In this document: positions 1-8,124 of the stretch, piece by piece
Layout of the letters: every line of letters begins with the position of its first letter
How positions within the stretch are numbered: position 1 is the first letter of the stretch
Source: JAMXLJ01 sp036558745
Lineage (GTDB): Bacteria; Actinomycetota; Acidimicrobiia; IMCC26256; JAMXLJ01
Length of the DNA stretch: 64,000 bases
Assembly: GCA_036558745.1 (NCBI GenBank)
Contig: DATBEZ010000040.1
Span: 1 to 64,000, forward strand
Direction: 5' to 3'
The notes under the pieces: generated by a model
The model's database searches: none
What the model was told of the DNA's origin: nothing
The model's input: the letters and a program-made list of their open reading frames with translations, nothing else
Made by a program: the position numbers and the translations under genes

Positions 1-108
1 GGAGAGGAGCGCGGCGGCGAGCGTCACCGCGAGCACCGTGAGCACCGCGCGGCCGAGGCGCCGGCCGATGCTCCGCGCGGCCATGCTGCACGCGTCGCGC
101 CAACTCAT
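1..108 (-). CDS. FtsX/MacB-like ABC transporter permease, N-terminal fragment
   Basis: Only the first 36 residues are in the window; the gene runs off the left edge. The fragment starts MSWRDACSMAARSIGRR and continues into a hydrophobic stretch (about residues 22-36). This is the usual start of FtsX-domain permeases: a short amphipathic arginine-rich segment and then the first membrane helix. Its ATG overlaps the TGA of the upstream ATPase gene as ATGA, so the two are translationally coupled and should form one exporter. By family knowledge these export lipoproteins, lipids or small molecules; the substrate cannot be read here. Confidence 0.75.
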   Translation of the reverse strand, partial: MSWRDACSMAARSIGRRLGRAVLTVLAVTLAAALLS

Positions 109-806
109 GGCGTGGGTATCAGCCGGCCTTGTTCGAGTGTGGCGCGCCGGTGCGCGCGCTCGGCCACGCCGTGGTTGTGCGTGACCATCACGAGGGTGCA
201 GCCGTGCTCCTCGGGCAGCTGCTCGAGCAGCTCGAGGACGCGAGCCGTGCTCTCCTCGTCGAGGTTGCCCGTCGGTTCGTCGGCAAGGACGAGTCGCGGA
301 CCGTTCGCCAGCGCGCGGGCGATCGCGACCCGCTGGCTCTCGCCGCCGCTCAGCGCGCTCGGCCGGTGCCGGGCGCGATCGGCCAGGCCGACCGCGTCGA
401 GCAGGTCGCGTGCCCGCGACCGCCGGCGCCCCGGTGACAATCCCGCGAAGGTCATCGCGAGCTCGACGTTCTCCTGCGCGCTCAGGCTGCCGAGCAACCC
501 GTAGTGCTGGAACACGAAACCGACCGTGTCGCGCCGGTACGACGCGAGCGCGTCCCCGTCGAGCGTGCTGAGGTCGGTGCCGCCGACGAGCACGCGTCCC
601 GACTGCGGACGCTCGAGCCCGCCGAGCACGGCGAGGAACGTGCTCTTGCCCGCGCCGGACCGGCCGGTCACCGCCAGGTACTCGCGCGGTCCCAGCTCGA
701 GGTCCAGGTGGTCGAGCACGACGAGGCGCTCGTGGTCTCCGCCGTAGGTGTGGGTCAGGTCTTCCACCGCCACCGCGAGGCCGGTGGGGGGCGACAGGAC
801 TCGCAT
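105..806 (-). CDS. ABC transporter ATP-binding protein, LolD/MacB type
   Basis: ATPase partner of the downstream FtsX-like permease. From the proposed ATG the 233-residue protein has Walker A GRSGAGKS (48-55), Q-loop Gln100, signature LSGGE (152-156), Walker B LVLADE (172-177) and switch His209. The EPTGNLD string after Walker B is typical of the LolD/MacB/FtsE group. An upstream ATG at 884 would add 26 arginine/proline-rich residues with no similarity to the family and would overlap the divergent gene region, so MRVLSPPTG is preferred; a GAGGGA sequence lies directly before it. Its stop overlaps the permease start. The exported substrate is unknown. Confidence 0.9.
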   Translation of the reverse strand: MRVLSPPTGLAVAVEDLTHTYGGDHERLVVLDHLDLELGPREYLAVTGRSGAGKSTFLAVLGGLERPQSGRVLVGGTDLSTLDGDALASYRRDTVGFVFQHYGLLGSLSAQENVELAMTFAGLSPGRRRSRARDLLDAVGLADRARHRPSALSGGESQRVAIARALANGPRLVLADEPTGNLDEESTARVLELLEQLPEEHGCTLVMVTHNHGVAERAHRRATLEQGRLIPTP

Positions 807-892
807 TCCCTCGCACGGTACCGGACCGGTGGGCCGCCGCAGACGCGGTGGCCGGCGCGTTCGGTGACCCTCGGCACGTAACATGCCCGCCC

Positions 893-1279
893 GTGACGGC
901 AGACGGCGACGGGGGTGTGGTCGGCCGGTACCTACGCGCCATGACCGCCCGTCAGTGGGACGCGATGGCGGCGTGTCTCGCCGACGACGTGGTCCGGACC
1001 GGCCCCTACGGCGACACGTACGCGTCGAAGCCGGAGTACGTGGCCTTCCTGTCCGACCTGATGCCGAAGCTGCCGGGCTACTCGATGGACGTCGCGCAGA
1101 TCGTGTACACCGCCGACGGCCGGACCGCGGTCGCGGAGCTGAGCGAGACCGTCGAGGTCGCCGGCGCGCCGAAGCTCACGCCCGAGGCGCTGGTGTTCGA
1201 CCTGACGCCCGACGGGCTCATCCGTCGCATCCGGATCTACATCCAGGAGCTCGGCGTCCCCGCCCGCAACCTCCCCTGA
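893..1279 (+). CDS. SnoaL/NTF2-like domain protein
   Basis: A single cone-shaped NTF2-like domain of 128 residues. The N-terminal pattern (VGRYLRAMTARQWDAMAACL, then a DDVV acidic turn) and the C-terminal strand LIRRIRIY are typical of SnoaL-like small-molecule enzymes or binding proteins. The GTG at 893 is chosen because the upstream in-frame ATG (848) gives a leader unlike the family. It converges with the SDR gene with no intergenic base: one stop ends at 1279 and the other begins at 1280. Substrate and catalytic role are unknown. Confidence 0.7.
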   Translation: MTADGDGGVVGRYLRAMTARQWDAMAACLADDVVRTGPYGDTYASKPEYVAFLSDLMPKLPGYSMDVAQIVYTADGRTAVAELSETVEVAGAPKLTPEALVFDLTPDGLIRRIRIYIQELGVPARNLP

Positions 1280-2092
1280 TCAATGCTCCAGCGGGGACTC
1301 GGTCGAGGTCGCCGACTGGACGTGGGCGCGCGACGCCCGTGACGCCATGATCCCGTGCTCGGCCCGCAACCGGGCCATGCCGACGTTGTGCCCGGTGTAC
1401 TCGGGCGGCTGGCGCAGCATCCACACGATGCCCTCGGCTGCGACCTCGGGTGGCTCCCAGTCGGAGTGATCGACGTCGGGCAACGCGGCGAGGAAGCCCT
1501 CGGACGCGACCGGGATGTCGATGCGGAACGTGTTGACCGCGATGCCCGCCGGCTGCAGCTGCGCCGCGGCCGACAGGGTGAGGTGCTCGAGCGCGGCCTT
1601 CGCCATCCCGTACGCCATCAGCCCCGGGAAGTAGTTCAACGCGGCCAGCGACGACACGTTGACGATCGCGCCTCCACCCTGCTCCTGCATGGCGGGCACG
1701 ACGGCGCGCATCGCGACGAGCGGCGCGCGCAGATCGACCGCCATGACGAGGTCATAGCGCTTCATCGGGAGATCGAGGTCGCCGGGGAACGTGATCGCCG
1801 CGTTGTTGACCAGCACGTCGACGCGACCGAAGCGATCCAGCGTTGTCGCGACCATCGCGTCGACCTCGCTCTCGACCGCGAGGTTGGTCGGCACCGCGAT
1901 CGCGGTTCCTCCCGCGGCCTCCACGCGTCGCACGGTGTCGTCGAGGGTGCCGGGCAGCGGGAGCGGTGCCGCGTCCGTCGCACGCGCCGCGCACGCCACC
2001 GTCGCGCCCGCCTCCGCGAGCGCGACCGCCGTCGCCGCGCCCACGCCCCGGCTGGCGCCCGTCACCAATGCGATCCGTCCCTCGAGGTTCAT
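1280..2092 (-). CDS. Short-chain dehydrogenase/reductase (SDR)
   Basis: Classical NAD(P)-dependent SDR of 270 residues. It has the cofactor motif TGASRGVG (11-18), NNA (96-98), a catalytic Ser near 147 and YGMAK with Tyr161 and Lys165. The C-terminus is longer than usual and carries no recognised domain. Start ATG 2092 follows a GAGAAG stretch; a start at 2131 would add a non-conserved leader. SDRs of this type oxidise or reduce secondary alcohols; neither the substrate nor the cofactor preference can be assigned, although the absence of an acidic residue right after strand 2 would allow NADP. Confidence 0.85.
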   Translation of the reverse strand: MNLEGRIALVTGASRGVGAATAVALAEAGATVACAARATDAAPLPLPGTLDDTVRRVEAAGGTAIAVPTNLAVESEVDAMVATTLDRFGRVDVLVNNAAITFPGDLDLPMKRYDLVMAVDLRAPLVAMRAVVPAMQEQGGGAIVNVSSLAALNYFPGLMAYGMAKAALEHLTLSAAAQLQPAGIAVNTFRIDIPVASEGFLAALPDVDHSDWEPPEVAAEGIVWMLRQPPEYTGHNVGMARLRAEHGIMASRASRAHVQSATSTESPLEH

Positions 2093-2160
2093 GTCTTCTC
2101 GCTCACTCCCTCGGTTCCTCGCTCCGGTCACCGCGCGCGTGCCATGGCTCGCGCGGGAGG

Positions 2161-3066
2161 CTAGGTCGGGGTGTCGGGGACGCGCGTGGGGAGCTCCTGC
2201 TCGAGCTCGACGTTCGCCGCGTACAGGTCTCCGAGCTCGGCGACGCGTTCCAGGACCGCGGCGGTCTCGAATGCGAGCGCGTCGGGATCACCCGCCTTGA
2301 GCGCGTCCTCGACCTCCTCCCACGCGATCGGCGTGGACACGGTCGGGCGCGGTTGGATGCGCAGCGAGTACGCGGCGACGGTCGTCTTGTGCTCGTCGTT
2401 CTGGCTCCAGTCGACGAACACGCGCCCGCGCCGCAGCTCCTTGCGCATGTCGGTGACGATTCGCTTCGGGTCGCGCGACGCGAGCACGCGCCCGATCGTG
2501 AGCGCGAACGCCTTCGTGTGCTCAGCGGTGACCGTGGTGTGCAGCGGTACCGAGAGGTGCAGCCCCTTCGAGCCCGACGTCTTCACCACCGCCTCGAGTC
2601 CGAGCTCGTCGAGCAGCTCGCCGAGCTGGAGCGCGACCCGGCAGCAGTCGAGCATGCCGGCGGGCGGTCCGGGATCGAGGTCGAACACGACGGCGGTCGG
2701 CCGCGCCGGCTCGTCGGCCCGGGCCTGGAGCGTGTGCAGCTCGAGCGCAGCCAGGTTCGCCAGCCACACCAGCCCGGCGAGCTCCCGCACCTCGCACGAT
2801 CGCAGCCCGCCCACCTCGGGGATCCAGCCGGGGTGGTGCGGTGGGCAGCGCTTCTCGAAGAAGCGCTCGCCGTCGACGCCGTCGGGACACCGCACGAGGG
2901 TGAGGGCACGGCCCGCGAGATGCGGGAGCAGCGCCGGCGCGACGCGTGCGTAGTAGTCGATGACCTGGGCCTTCGTGAACCCCGCGGCCGGGTAGAGCAC
3001 CTTCTCGAGGTTCGAGAGGTCGAGGCGCCGGCCGTCGACCTCGATCGGCGTCGTGCTGGCGGTCAC
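2161..3066 (-). CDS. ligD (polymerase domain): Stand-alone LigD-type DNA polymerase/primase domain (NHEJ)
   Basis: A 301-residue protein covering only the polymerase (archaeo-eukaryotic primase-like) domain of LigD. Diagnostic motifs are LEKVLYP (20-26), the metal-binding VFDLDPG with Asp129 and Asp131, SGSKGLH (164-170) and VDWSQN (218-223). No ATP-ligase or phosphoesterase module is attached. In bacterial non-homologous end joining this domain fills gaps with ribonucleotides at Ku-bound ends. It is divergent from ku across a 124-bp promoter region, so both genes probably respond together. The initiation codon is GTG. The ligase partner must lie outside the window. Confidence 0.93.
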   Translation of the reverse strand: MTASTTPIEVDGRRLDLSNLEKVLYPAAGFTKAQVIDYYARVAPALLPHLAGRALTLVRCPDGVDGERFFEKRCPPHHPGWIPEVGGLRSCEVRELAGLVWLANLAALELHTLQARADEPARPTAVVFDLDPGPPAGMLDCCRVALQLGELLDELGLEAVVKTSGSKGLHLSVPLHTTVTAEHTKAFALTIGRVLASRDPKRIVTDMRKELRRGRVFVDWSQNDEHKTTVAAYSLRIQPRPTVSTPIAWEEVEDALKAGDPDALAFETAAVLERVAELGDLYAANVELEQELPTRVPDTPT

Positions 3067-3190
3067 GGCACGCGGCGCCCGAGGCGCACCGGGTGGGGGA
3101 TCGGGACGGATCGACCGTTCTGCGTGCGTCGGCGCGTCACGACCTGCGAACCTAGTGGGACAACCGGGTTCTTCCGACGGAGGTCACGTC

Positions 3191-4114
3191 GTGCCGAGCG
3201 CAGTGTGGAGCGGATCCATCAGCTTCGGGCTGGTGAGCGTGCCGATCAAGCTCACGACCGCGACCCGTTCGCGCGACGTGAGCTTCAATCAGCTCGAAGA
3301 GGGCACCGGCGCGCGCATCCGCTACAAGCGGGTGTCGGAGCAGACGGGCGAAGAGGTGCCCTACGACAAGATCGTCAAGGGCTACGAGGTGCAGAAGGGC
3401 CGCTACGTCGTGGTCGAGGCCGACGAGCTCAAGGCGTTCGCGCCGGCCGCGACCCGCATGATCGAGATCGAGGACTTCGTCGACCTCGCCGACATCGACC
3501 CCGTCTACTTCGAGTCGCCGTACTACGTGATCCCGGAGAAGAACGCGACGAAGCCGTACCGACTCCTCGTCGAGGCGATGACGAGCCTGCAGAAGGTGGC
3601 GATCGGCCGCATCGTGATCCGGTCCAAGGAGCACCTCGTCGCGATCAGGCCCGTCGACGGCGTGCTGTGCGTCGAGACGATGCGCTACGCCGACGAGGTC
3701 GTCCCGGTCGAGGACCTCGAAGGCGTTCCGGGCGAGGATGTCGAGGTCAACGACCGCGAGCTGCAGATGGCGCGCCAGCTCATCGAGGCGCTGTCGGGGG
3801 AGTTCGAGCCCGAGAAGTACCACGACGAGTACCGCGAGCAGCTGATGGACCTCATCGAGCGCAAGGCCGCGGGCGAGGAGATCGTCGCCGAGCCCGCGAC
3901 CGAGGCGCCGGCCAAGGTGCTCGACCTCATGGCCGCGCTCGAGGCGAGCCTGGCCAAGGCCGGCGGCGACACCGCGGAAGCGGCCCCGGCGCGCGGCTCG
4001 ACGAAGCGCGCGCCGGCCAAGAAGGCCGCGGGGGCGAAGAAGACGACCGCGTCGAAGTCGGCGGCCAAGGCGACCGGCGCCAAGAAGTCGTCGCGTTCGC
4101 GGCGCAGCGCCTGA
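3191..4114 (+). CDS. ku: Ku homodimer end-binding protein
   Basis: Bacterial Ku of 307 residues; binds double-strand DNA ends and recruits LigD. The start PSAVWSGSISFGLVSVPI is the typical Ku opening and the beta-barrel core extends to about residue 255. The tail from about 265 is rich in Lys, Ala and Arg (KRAPAKKAAGAKK-like), as in actinobacterial Ku proteins where it contacts DNA and the ligase. GTG 3191 is chosen because GGAGG sits seven bases upstream and the family starts exactly here. The divergent neighbour is the LigD polymerase domain. A perfect hairpin follows the stop codon. Confidence 0.95.
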   Translation: MPSAVWSGSISFGLVSVPIKLTTATRSRDVSFNQLEEGTGARIRYKRVSEQTGEEVPYDKIVKGYEVQKGRYVVVEADELKAFAPAATRMIEIEDFVDLADIDPVYFESPYYVIPEKNATKPYRLLVEAMTSLQKVAIGRIVIRSKEHLVAIRPVDGVLCVETMRYADEVVPVEDLEGVPGEDVEVNDRELQMARQLIEALSGEFEPEKYHDEYREQLMDLIERKAAGEEIVAEPATEAPAKVLDLMAALEASLAKAGGDTAEAAPARGSTKRAPAKKAAGAKKTTASKSAAKATGAKKSSRSRRSA

Positions 4115-4115
4115 C

Positions 4116-4140
4116 GGCGCGCTTCGCTACGAAGCGCGCC
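4116..4140. terminator. Bidirectional hairpin terminator between ku and the small CxxC gene
   Basis: A perfect 11-bp stem (GGCGCGCTTCG / CGAAGCGCGCC) with loop CTA lies one base after the ku stop. Read on the minus strand, the loop is the TAG stop codon of the convergent 58-residue gene. There is no clear T tract, as is common in high-GC actinobacteria. Confidence 0.7.
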
Positions 4141-4303
4141 GCTCGACGCGGCGGCGCACCGGAAGCCGGACGACGCGCGCGGAGACGAGCTCGTGGTCCT
4201 GCTCGAGCCAGCCGCAGACCGCGCAGCAGCCGGAGACGTCGTCGCCGCTGTAGGCCGCACAGGGCTCGAACCGGACATTCGGCGCAGTTTCGCTCGGGTG
4301 CAT
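4127..4303 (-). CDS. Small conserved-looking CxxC protein, unknown function
   Basis: A 58-residue protein beginning MHPSETAPNVRFEP. It contains Cys residues in PCAAYSG and in CCAVCGW, which could form a small zinc site or redox pair. The C-terminus is basic (VRRRVERRAS). A strong GGGAGG ribosome-binding site lies five bases before ATG 4303, which favours this start over ATG 4444. The last four codons and the stop are part of the shared terminator hairpin. I do not recognise the family. The gene is divergent from the hemerythrin gene. Confidence 0.6.
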   Translation of the reverse strand: MHPSETAPNVRFEPCAAYSGDDVSGCCAVCGWLEQDHELVSARVVRLPVRRRVERRAS

Positions 4304-4461
4304 CGGAACCTCCCGGGGAATCACACGCGTGAAATTACACGCCTGGGATACGACACATCGAGCATCGCACGGGGGTGTGACAGTTATCCGGGCCCGGGCG
4401 GTCGCGTTTGCTCCGGGCGGGTTCGGGTATCTCCGGAACACCACCGATTCCCGGAGACGAT

Positions 4462-5028
4462 ATGGACGCGATCACCCTTCTGAAGCAGGACCACCGCACG
4501 GTCGAGGAGCTGTTCAAGAAGTTCGAGAACAGCGGCCCCCGGGCGAAGAAGTCGAAGCGCAGCCTGGTCGACAAGATGATCCGCGAGCTGTCGATCCACG
4601 CTGCGATCGAGGAGCAGGTCTTCTATCCGAGCGTGCGCGCGGAGGACCCGGAGGAGACCTCCGAGGTGCTCGAGGCGCTCGAGGAGCACAACGTCGTGAA
4701 GTGGCTGCTCTCGGAGCTCGAGGGGCTGTCACCCGACGACGAGCGCTTCGACGCGAAGGTGTCCGTGATGATGGAGAACGTCCGGCACCACGTGCGCGAG
4801 GAAGAGAAGGAGATGTTTCCCCAGGTGCGCAAGACGCTGGAGCGCTGGTTCCTCGACGACCTCGGCGACCGCCTCGCGATCGCGAAGAAGACCGCGCCGA
4901 CCCGGCCCCACCCGCGCTCGCCCGACACGCCGCCCGCAAACCTCGTGACCGGTGCGGCCGCGGCGGTGTTCGACACCGCACGCGACGCCGGGAAGCGCGC
5001 GGTCGAGCGGGCCCGCGCCGGCCGCTGA
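4462..5028 (+). CDS. Hemerythrin HHE cation-binding domain protein
   Basis: A 188-residue protein with an HHE four-helix bundle in the first 130 residues. Likely di-iron ligands are His11, His46, Glu50, His76, His110 and Glu114. The rest is a Pro/Arg-rich extension and a short amphipathic tail. Family members bind O2 or NO or sense iron and redox state. ATG 4462 follows CGGAGA at suitable distance; an upstream ATG at 4408 would add unrelated residues. It stands alone and is followed by a hairpin. Confidence 0.88.
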   Translation: MDAITLLKQDHRTVEELFKKFENSGPRAKKSKRSLVDKMIRELSIHAAIEEQVFYPSVRAEDPEETSEVLEALEEHNVVKWLLSELEGLSPDDERFDAKVSVMMENVRHHVREEEKEMFPQVRKTLERWFLDDLGDRLAIAKKTAPTRPHPRSPDTPPANLVTGAAAAVFDTARDAGKRAVERARAGR

Positions 5029-5043
5029 CGGCGTTGTCGCGCA

Positions 5044-5068
5044 GGCGATCGGAGCTTGCTCCGTCGCC
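5044..5068. terminator. Hairpin between the hemerythrin and binding-protein genes
   Basis: GGCGA plus CGGAGC pairs with GCTCCG plus TCGCC across a TT loop, with one bulged T at 5049. It sits between convergent genes ending at 5028 and 5121, so it can serve both strands. Confidence 0.5.
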
Positions 5069-5120
5069 CGGGTCGCGCTGTTGGCAAGGGAGCGGCGAGC
5101 GTGCGAGCGCGACCAGAAAC

Positions 5121-6167
5121 TCACACCTGGACGGTGCGGCCCTCCCGCCACTCGCGCAGCACGAGATAGCCGCCCTTGAGCGCGGCGTGGTCGTAGGTGC
5201 CGAAGCCCATCGTGGTGCCCTCGACCCCCGTCGTCGCGGGGAGCTGCTTCACGCGCTCGAAGCCTTCCTTGACGCCCTCGCGCGTGAGGTGGTGAGCGCG
5301 CGCGATGGCTTCACCCAGCAGCCGTCCCATGTCGTACGCGCCGCACAGGACCGGTCCCGCGGCGGTGCGCTTCGACTTGGTCGCGAGCTCGGCGCGCATC
5401 GCGTTGTCGTCGGCGATCCCGTCGATGTACTCCCAGCCCTTCCACCCGTCGCGCCAGTCGGGTCGTGCGTAGCCGAACATGAGCGACGAGTTCGCGACGA
5501 CGGGCACGTCCCAGCCGATCGCGGCGAGCGCGAGAGCAACAGCGCGTGACGCGACACCGAGACCGAGGTAGACGAGCGCGTCGGGGCCGGTGTCGCGCAT
5601 CCGGCTCGCGACATCGGTGACGTCCTCCGACAGCGGCGAGATGGCCGAGCTGCCCGTGAGCTCGAGGCCGAGGCTGGTGCGGGCGTCGTCGAAGCACTCC
5701 GCGTACCGGCGGCCGACGGGGGAGTTGTCGAAGATGACGGCCGCGCTGCGCAGACCGCGCTGGGCCAGCCGGCGGGCCAGGATCGAAGGCTCCTCCTCGA
5801 GCGAGCCGATCTGGTAGTGGAACATCCACTCGCCACGCGTGCGCTCGCCCCCGGTGTAGTTGATGCACGGAAGACGGGCCGCGTCGGCGAGGGGCTGGAC
5901 GATCAGGCCGTTGTCGGAGATGGACGGGCCGACGATCGCGAGCACGCCCTCGTCGTCGAGCTCGCGGAAGCCGTCGACGACCGCGCGTTCCGTCCCGAGC
6001 GGCAACCCGTCGACGTGACGGTGCACGAACTCGACCGGACGGTCGATGCGACCCTCACCGATCGCGTCGAGGCCGAGCCGTATCGCCTCCTCGAAGCTCG
6101 AACCGCCGTCGTGCTGGGGGAAGTCGAACAGGAAGCCGACGAGGATCGGCGCAGGTGCTCGCTGCAT
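5121..6167 (-). CDS. Periplasmic-binding-protein type 1 family protein without a signal peptide
   Basis: A 348-residue protein of the leucine/branched-chain amide binding type (two Rossmann-like lobes). Features are ILVGFLFDFPQHDGG at the start, a VGPSISDNG ligand-loop region near 80 and AVIFDNSPVGRRYAE near 145. Unlike most transporter receptors it starts directly in the first beta strand, with no signal sequence or lipobox. No transporter genes are adjacent. It may act as a cytosolic ligand-binding sensor, or the true start may have been missed; no better start is visible upstream. Confidence 0.75.
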   Translation of the reverse strand: MQRAPAPILVGFLFDFPQHDGGSSFEEAIRLGLDAIGEGRIDRPVEFVHRHVDGLPLGTERAVVDGFRELDDEGVLAIVGPSISDNGLIVQPLADAARLPCINYTGGERTRGEWMFHYQIGSLEEEPSILARRLAQRGLRSAAVIFDNSPVGRRYAECFDDARTSLGLELTGSSAISPLSEDVTDVASRMRDTGPDALVYLGLGVASRAVALALAAIGWDVPVVANSSLMFGYARPDWRDGWKGWEYIDGIADDNAMRAELATKSKRTAAGPVLCGAYDMGRLLGEAIARAHHLTREGVKEGFERVKQLPATTGVEGTTMGFGTYDHAALKGGYLVLREWREGRTVQV

Positions 6168-6228
6168 GGCGCAGGAGTGTCGTCAGCCTGCGCTCGTCGC
6201 GTCAACCGCGGCCGGGGCGGACCGGGTG

Positions 6229-6714
6229 CTACGAGTTCGAGTTCCCGCACTCGGTCAGGCCGTACGCGTTGATGTCCTTCTGGGCCTGGTCGAGGGTCTG
6301 GCCGCCCTTCGCCAACTGCGTGCGCATCGTCGAGAGCTCTCCCGCGTGCGCCGCGTCGGCCGCCTTCTGGATCTGGCCGGCGCCGGTGTCGGACGTGTCG
6401 TAGATCTTCTTGAGCTTCTTGTCGTCGGCCTTCGGCGTGCCGAGGTCCCGCAGCTTCTTGATGAGGTCGTTCTGGATGCTCACGCCCTGGTCGAGGAAGT
6501 CGCCGACGATCTTCATCTGCGCCTTGGTCAGGTCGCTGTTCGGGTCGACCTGCGGCTGCTTCAGGCTCTCGATCTTCTGCTGCGCGGCCGCGCAGAGCTG
6601 GTTGCCCTTGCTGACGTAGTCGGCCTTCGAGATCGTCTTCGTGCTGGAGCCGCACGCGCCGAGCACGAGTGCAGCGACGAGGGGCATCGAGAGCAGCGCG
6701 CCACGCGTCGGCAT
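6229..6714 (-). CDS. Secreted lipoprotein of unknown function
   Basis: A 161-residue protein with a type II signal peptide: short basic start, hydrophobic core and lipobox LGAC with Cys21. The mature part is helical and Lys/Gln/Asp-rich with one more Cys pair candidate (Cys41 and the Cys near the end). The pattern resembles small actinobacterial lipoproteins of unknown role. It lies upstream of the binding-protein gene on the same strand, 61 bp away, so co-transcription is possible. Confidence 0.7.
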   Translation of the reverse strand: MPTRGALLSMPLVAALVLGACGSSTKTISKADYVSKGNQLCAAAQQKIESLKQPQVDPNSDLTKAQMKIVGDFLDQGVSIQNDLIKKLRDLGTPKADDKKLKKIYDTSDTGAGQIQKAADAAHAGELSTMRTQLAKGGQTLDQAQKDINAYGLTECGNSNS

Positions 6715-6808
6715 GTCCGGGTTCGCCTCCTGTCCGAGCCGGCGGAGCGGTCGACGTTACCGGCCGCCCGGGCCGTTGCCGGTGACCGTGCGGGCCGGCG
6801 CCGCTAGG

Positions 6809-6824
6809 CTGACGTGCGCGTCAG
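6809..6824. promoter_or_regulatory. Perfect 16-bp inverted repeat CTGACGTGCGCGTCAG
   Basis: Operator-like palindrome (CTGACG, four bases, CGTCAG) 19 bp before the amidohydrolase start at 6844. Same architecture and spacing as sites at 36124, 41008, 49370, 53854, 57879 and 59989. The cognate regulator is unknown; the size and symmetry suit a TetR-like dimer. Confidence 0.6.
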
Positions 6825-6843
6825 GTGCGGCCGAGGGGGAACC

Positions 6844-8124
6844 ATGCACATCGACGACATGATCCTGGTCAGTGTCGACGACCACGTGGTCGAGCCGGCG
6901 AACATGTTCGACGGTCGGCTCCCCGCCCGCTACGCCGACGTCGCGCCGCGACTCGTGCGCAAGGACGACGGGACCGACGTGTGGATGTACGACGGCCGCG
7001 AGATCCCGAACATCGGGCTCAACGCCGTCGCCGGCCGTCCGCTCGACGAGTACGGGATGGAGCCGACGAGCTTCGACGAGATCCGCGAGGGCTGCTTCGA
7101 CGTGCACCGCCGCGTGCGCGACATGGACGTGAACGGCGTGCTCGCCTCGATGTGCTTCTCGTCGTTCCCGAACCTCTGCGGGCAGCTGTTCTCGCGCTCG
7201 TCGGACCTCGACGTCGGGCTCGCGGTGCTGCGCGCGTACAACGACTGGCACGTCGACGAGTGGTGCGGCTCGTATCCGGGACGCTTCATACCGCTCGGTC
7301 TCCCACCGATCTGGGACCCGCAGCTCATGGCCGACGAGGTGCACCGGCTCGCCGCGAAGGGCTGCCACGCGATCTCGTTCTCGGAGAACCCGGCCAAGCT
7401 GCGCCTGCCGAGCTTCCACTCCGACCACTGGGACCCGTTCTGGGCCGCGTGCGTCGACGAGGGCACGATCGTGTGCCTGCACATCGGGTCCAGCTCGACG
7501 CTCGCCATCACCGCCGACGACGCGCCGATCGACGTGCTGATCAGCCTGCAGCCGGTGAACATCGTGCAGTGCGCGGCCGACCTGCTGTGGTCGCCCGTGC
7601 TGCGCAAGTTCCGGGACCTTCGCGTCGCGCTGTCGGAGGGCGGGATCGGATGGCTCCCGTACTTCTTCGACCGCGTCGATTGGATCTACACCCGGCACCA
7701 CGCGTGGACGGGTCAGGACTTCGGCGACCAGCTCCCGAGCCAGTTCTTCCGCGAGCGGTTCGTCACCTGCTTCATCGACGACCCGTCCGGCATCCCGAAC
7801 CGGCACCGTGTCGGCATCGACACCATCACGTGGGAGTGCGACTACCCACACTCCGACACGACGTGGCCCACGTCGCCGGAGTACCTGATGAAGAGCCTCG
7901 ACGGCGTGCCCGACGACGAGATCGACAAGATCACGTACCAGAACGCGTGCCGGCACTTCCGCTACGACCCGTTCGCGACCCGTGCGAAGGACGAGTGCAC
8001 CGTCGGCGCGCTGCGCGCCGGTGCGACCGACGTCGACATCACGCCCAAGCGGGTCGGGAAGACGCCGGGCATGACGAAGGCGGCGGACCTGCTCGGCGCG
8101 GGGGCGCGGCGCGCCAAGTCGTGA
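6844..8124 (+). CDS. Amidohydrolase family 2 (ACMSD-like) metal-dependent hydrolase
   Basis: A 426-residue TIM-barrel amidohydrolase. It begins MHIDDMILVSVDDHVVEP, giving the strand-1 Asp/His metal site (Asp12, His14). It also has His213 in CLHIGSSS, a Glu265-Gly-Gly turn and CDYPHSD (332-338) carrying the strand-8 Asp. Relatives decarboxylate or hydrolyse ring-derived carboxylates. A close paralogue is encoded at 39696-40979, and both have the same operator palindrome upstream. GAGGGGGA precedes ATG 6844. The stop overlaps the next gene as GTGA, so the two gene products probably act in sequence. Confidence 0.85.
   Translation: MHIDDMILVSVDDHVVEPANMFDGRLPARYADVAPRLVRKDDGTDVWMYDGREIPNIGLNAVAGRPLDEYGMEPTSFDEIREGCFDVHRRVRDMDVNGVLASMCFSSFPNLCGQLFSRSSDLDVGLAVLRAYNDWHVDEWCGSYPGRFIPLGLPPIWDPQLMADEVHRLAAKGCHAISFSENPAKLRLPSFHSDHWDPFWAACVDEGTIVCLHIGSSSTLAITADDAPIDVLISLQPVNIVQCAADLLWSPVLRKFRDLRVALSEGGIGWLPYFFDRVDWIYTRHHAWTGQDFGDQLPSQFFRERFVTCFIDDPSGIPNRHRVGIDTITWECDYPHSDTTWPTSPEYLMKSLDGVPDDEIDKITYQNACRHFRYDPFATRAKDECTVGALRAGATDVDITPKRVGKTPGMTKAADLLGAGARRAKS

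Noticed and set aside
1843..4332. An 829-codon plus-strand open frame across the SDR, LigD and Ku genes
   Set aside because: Arg/Pro/Ala-rich translation with no family motif; it is an out-of-frame by-product of high GC opposite well-supported genes.
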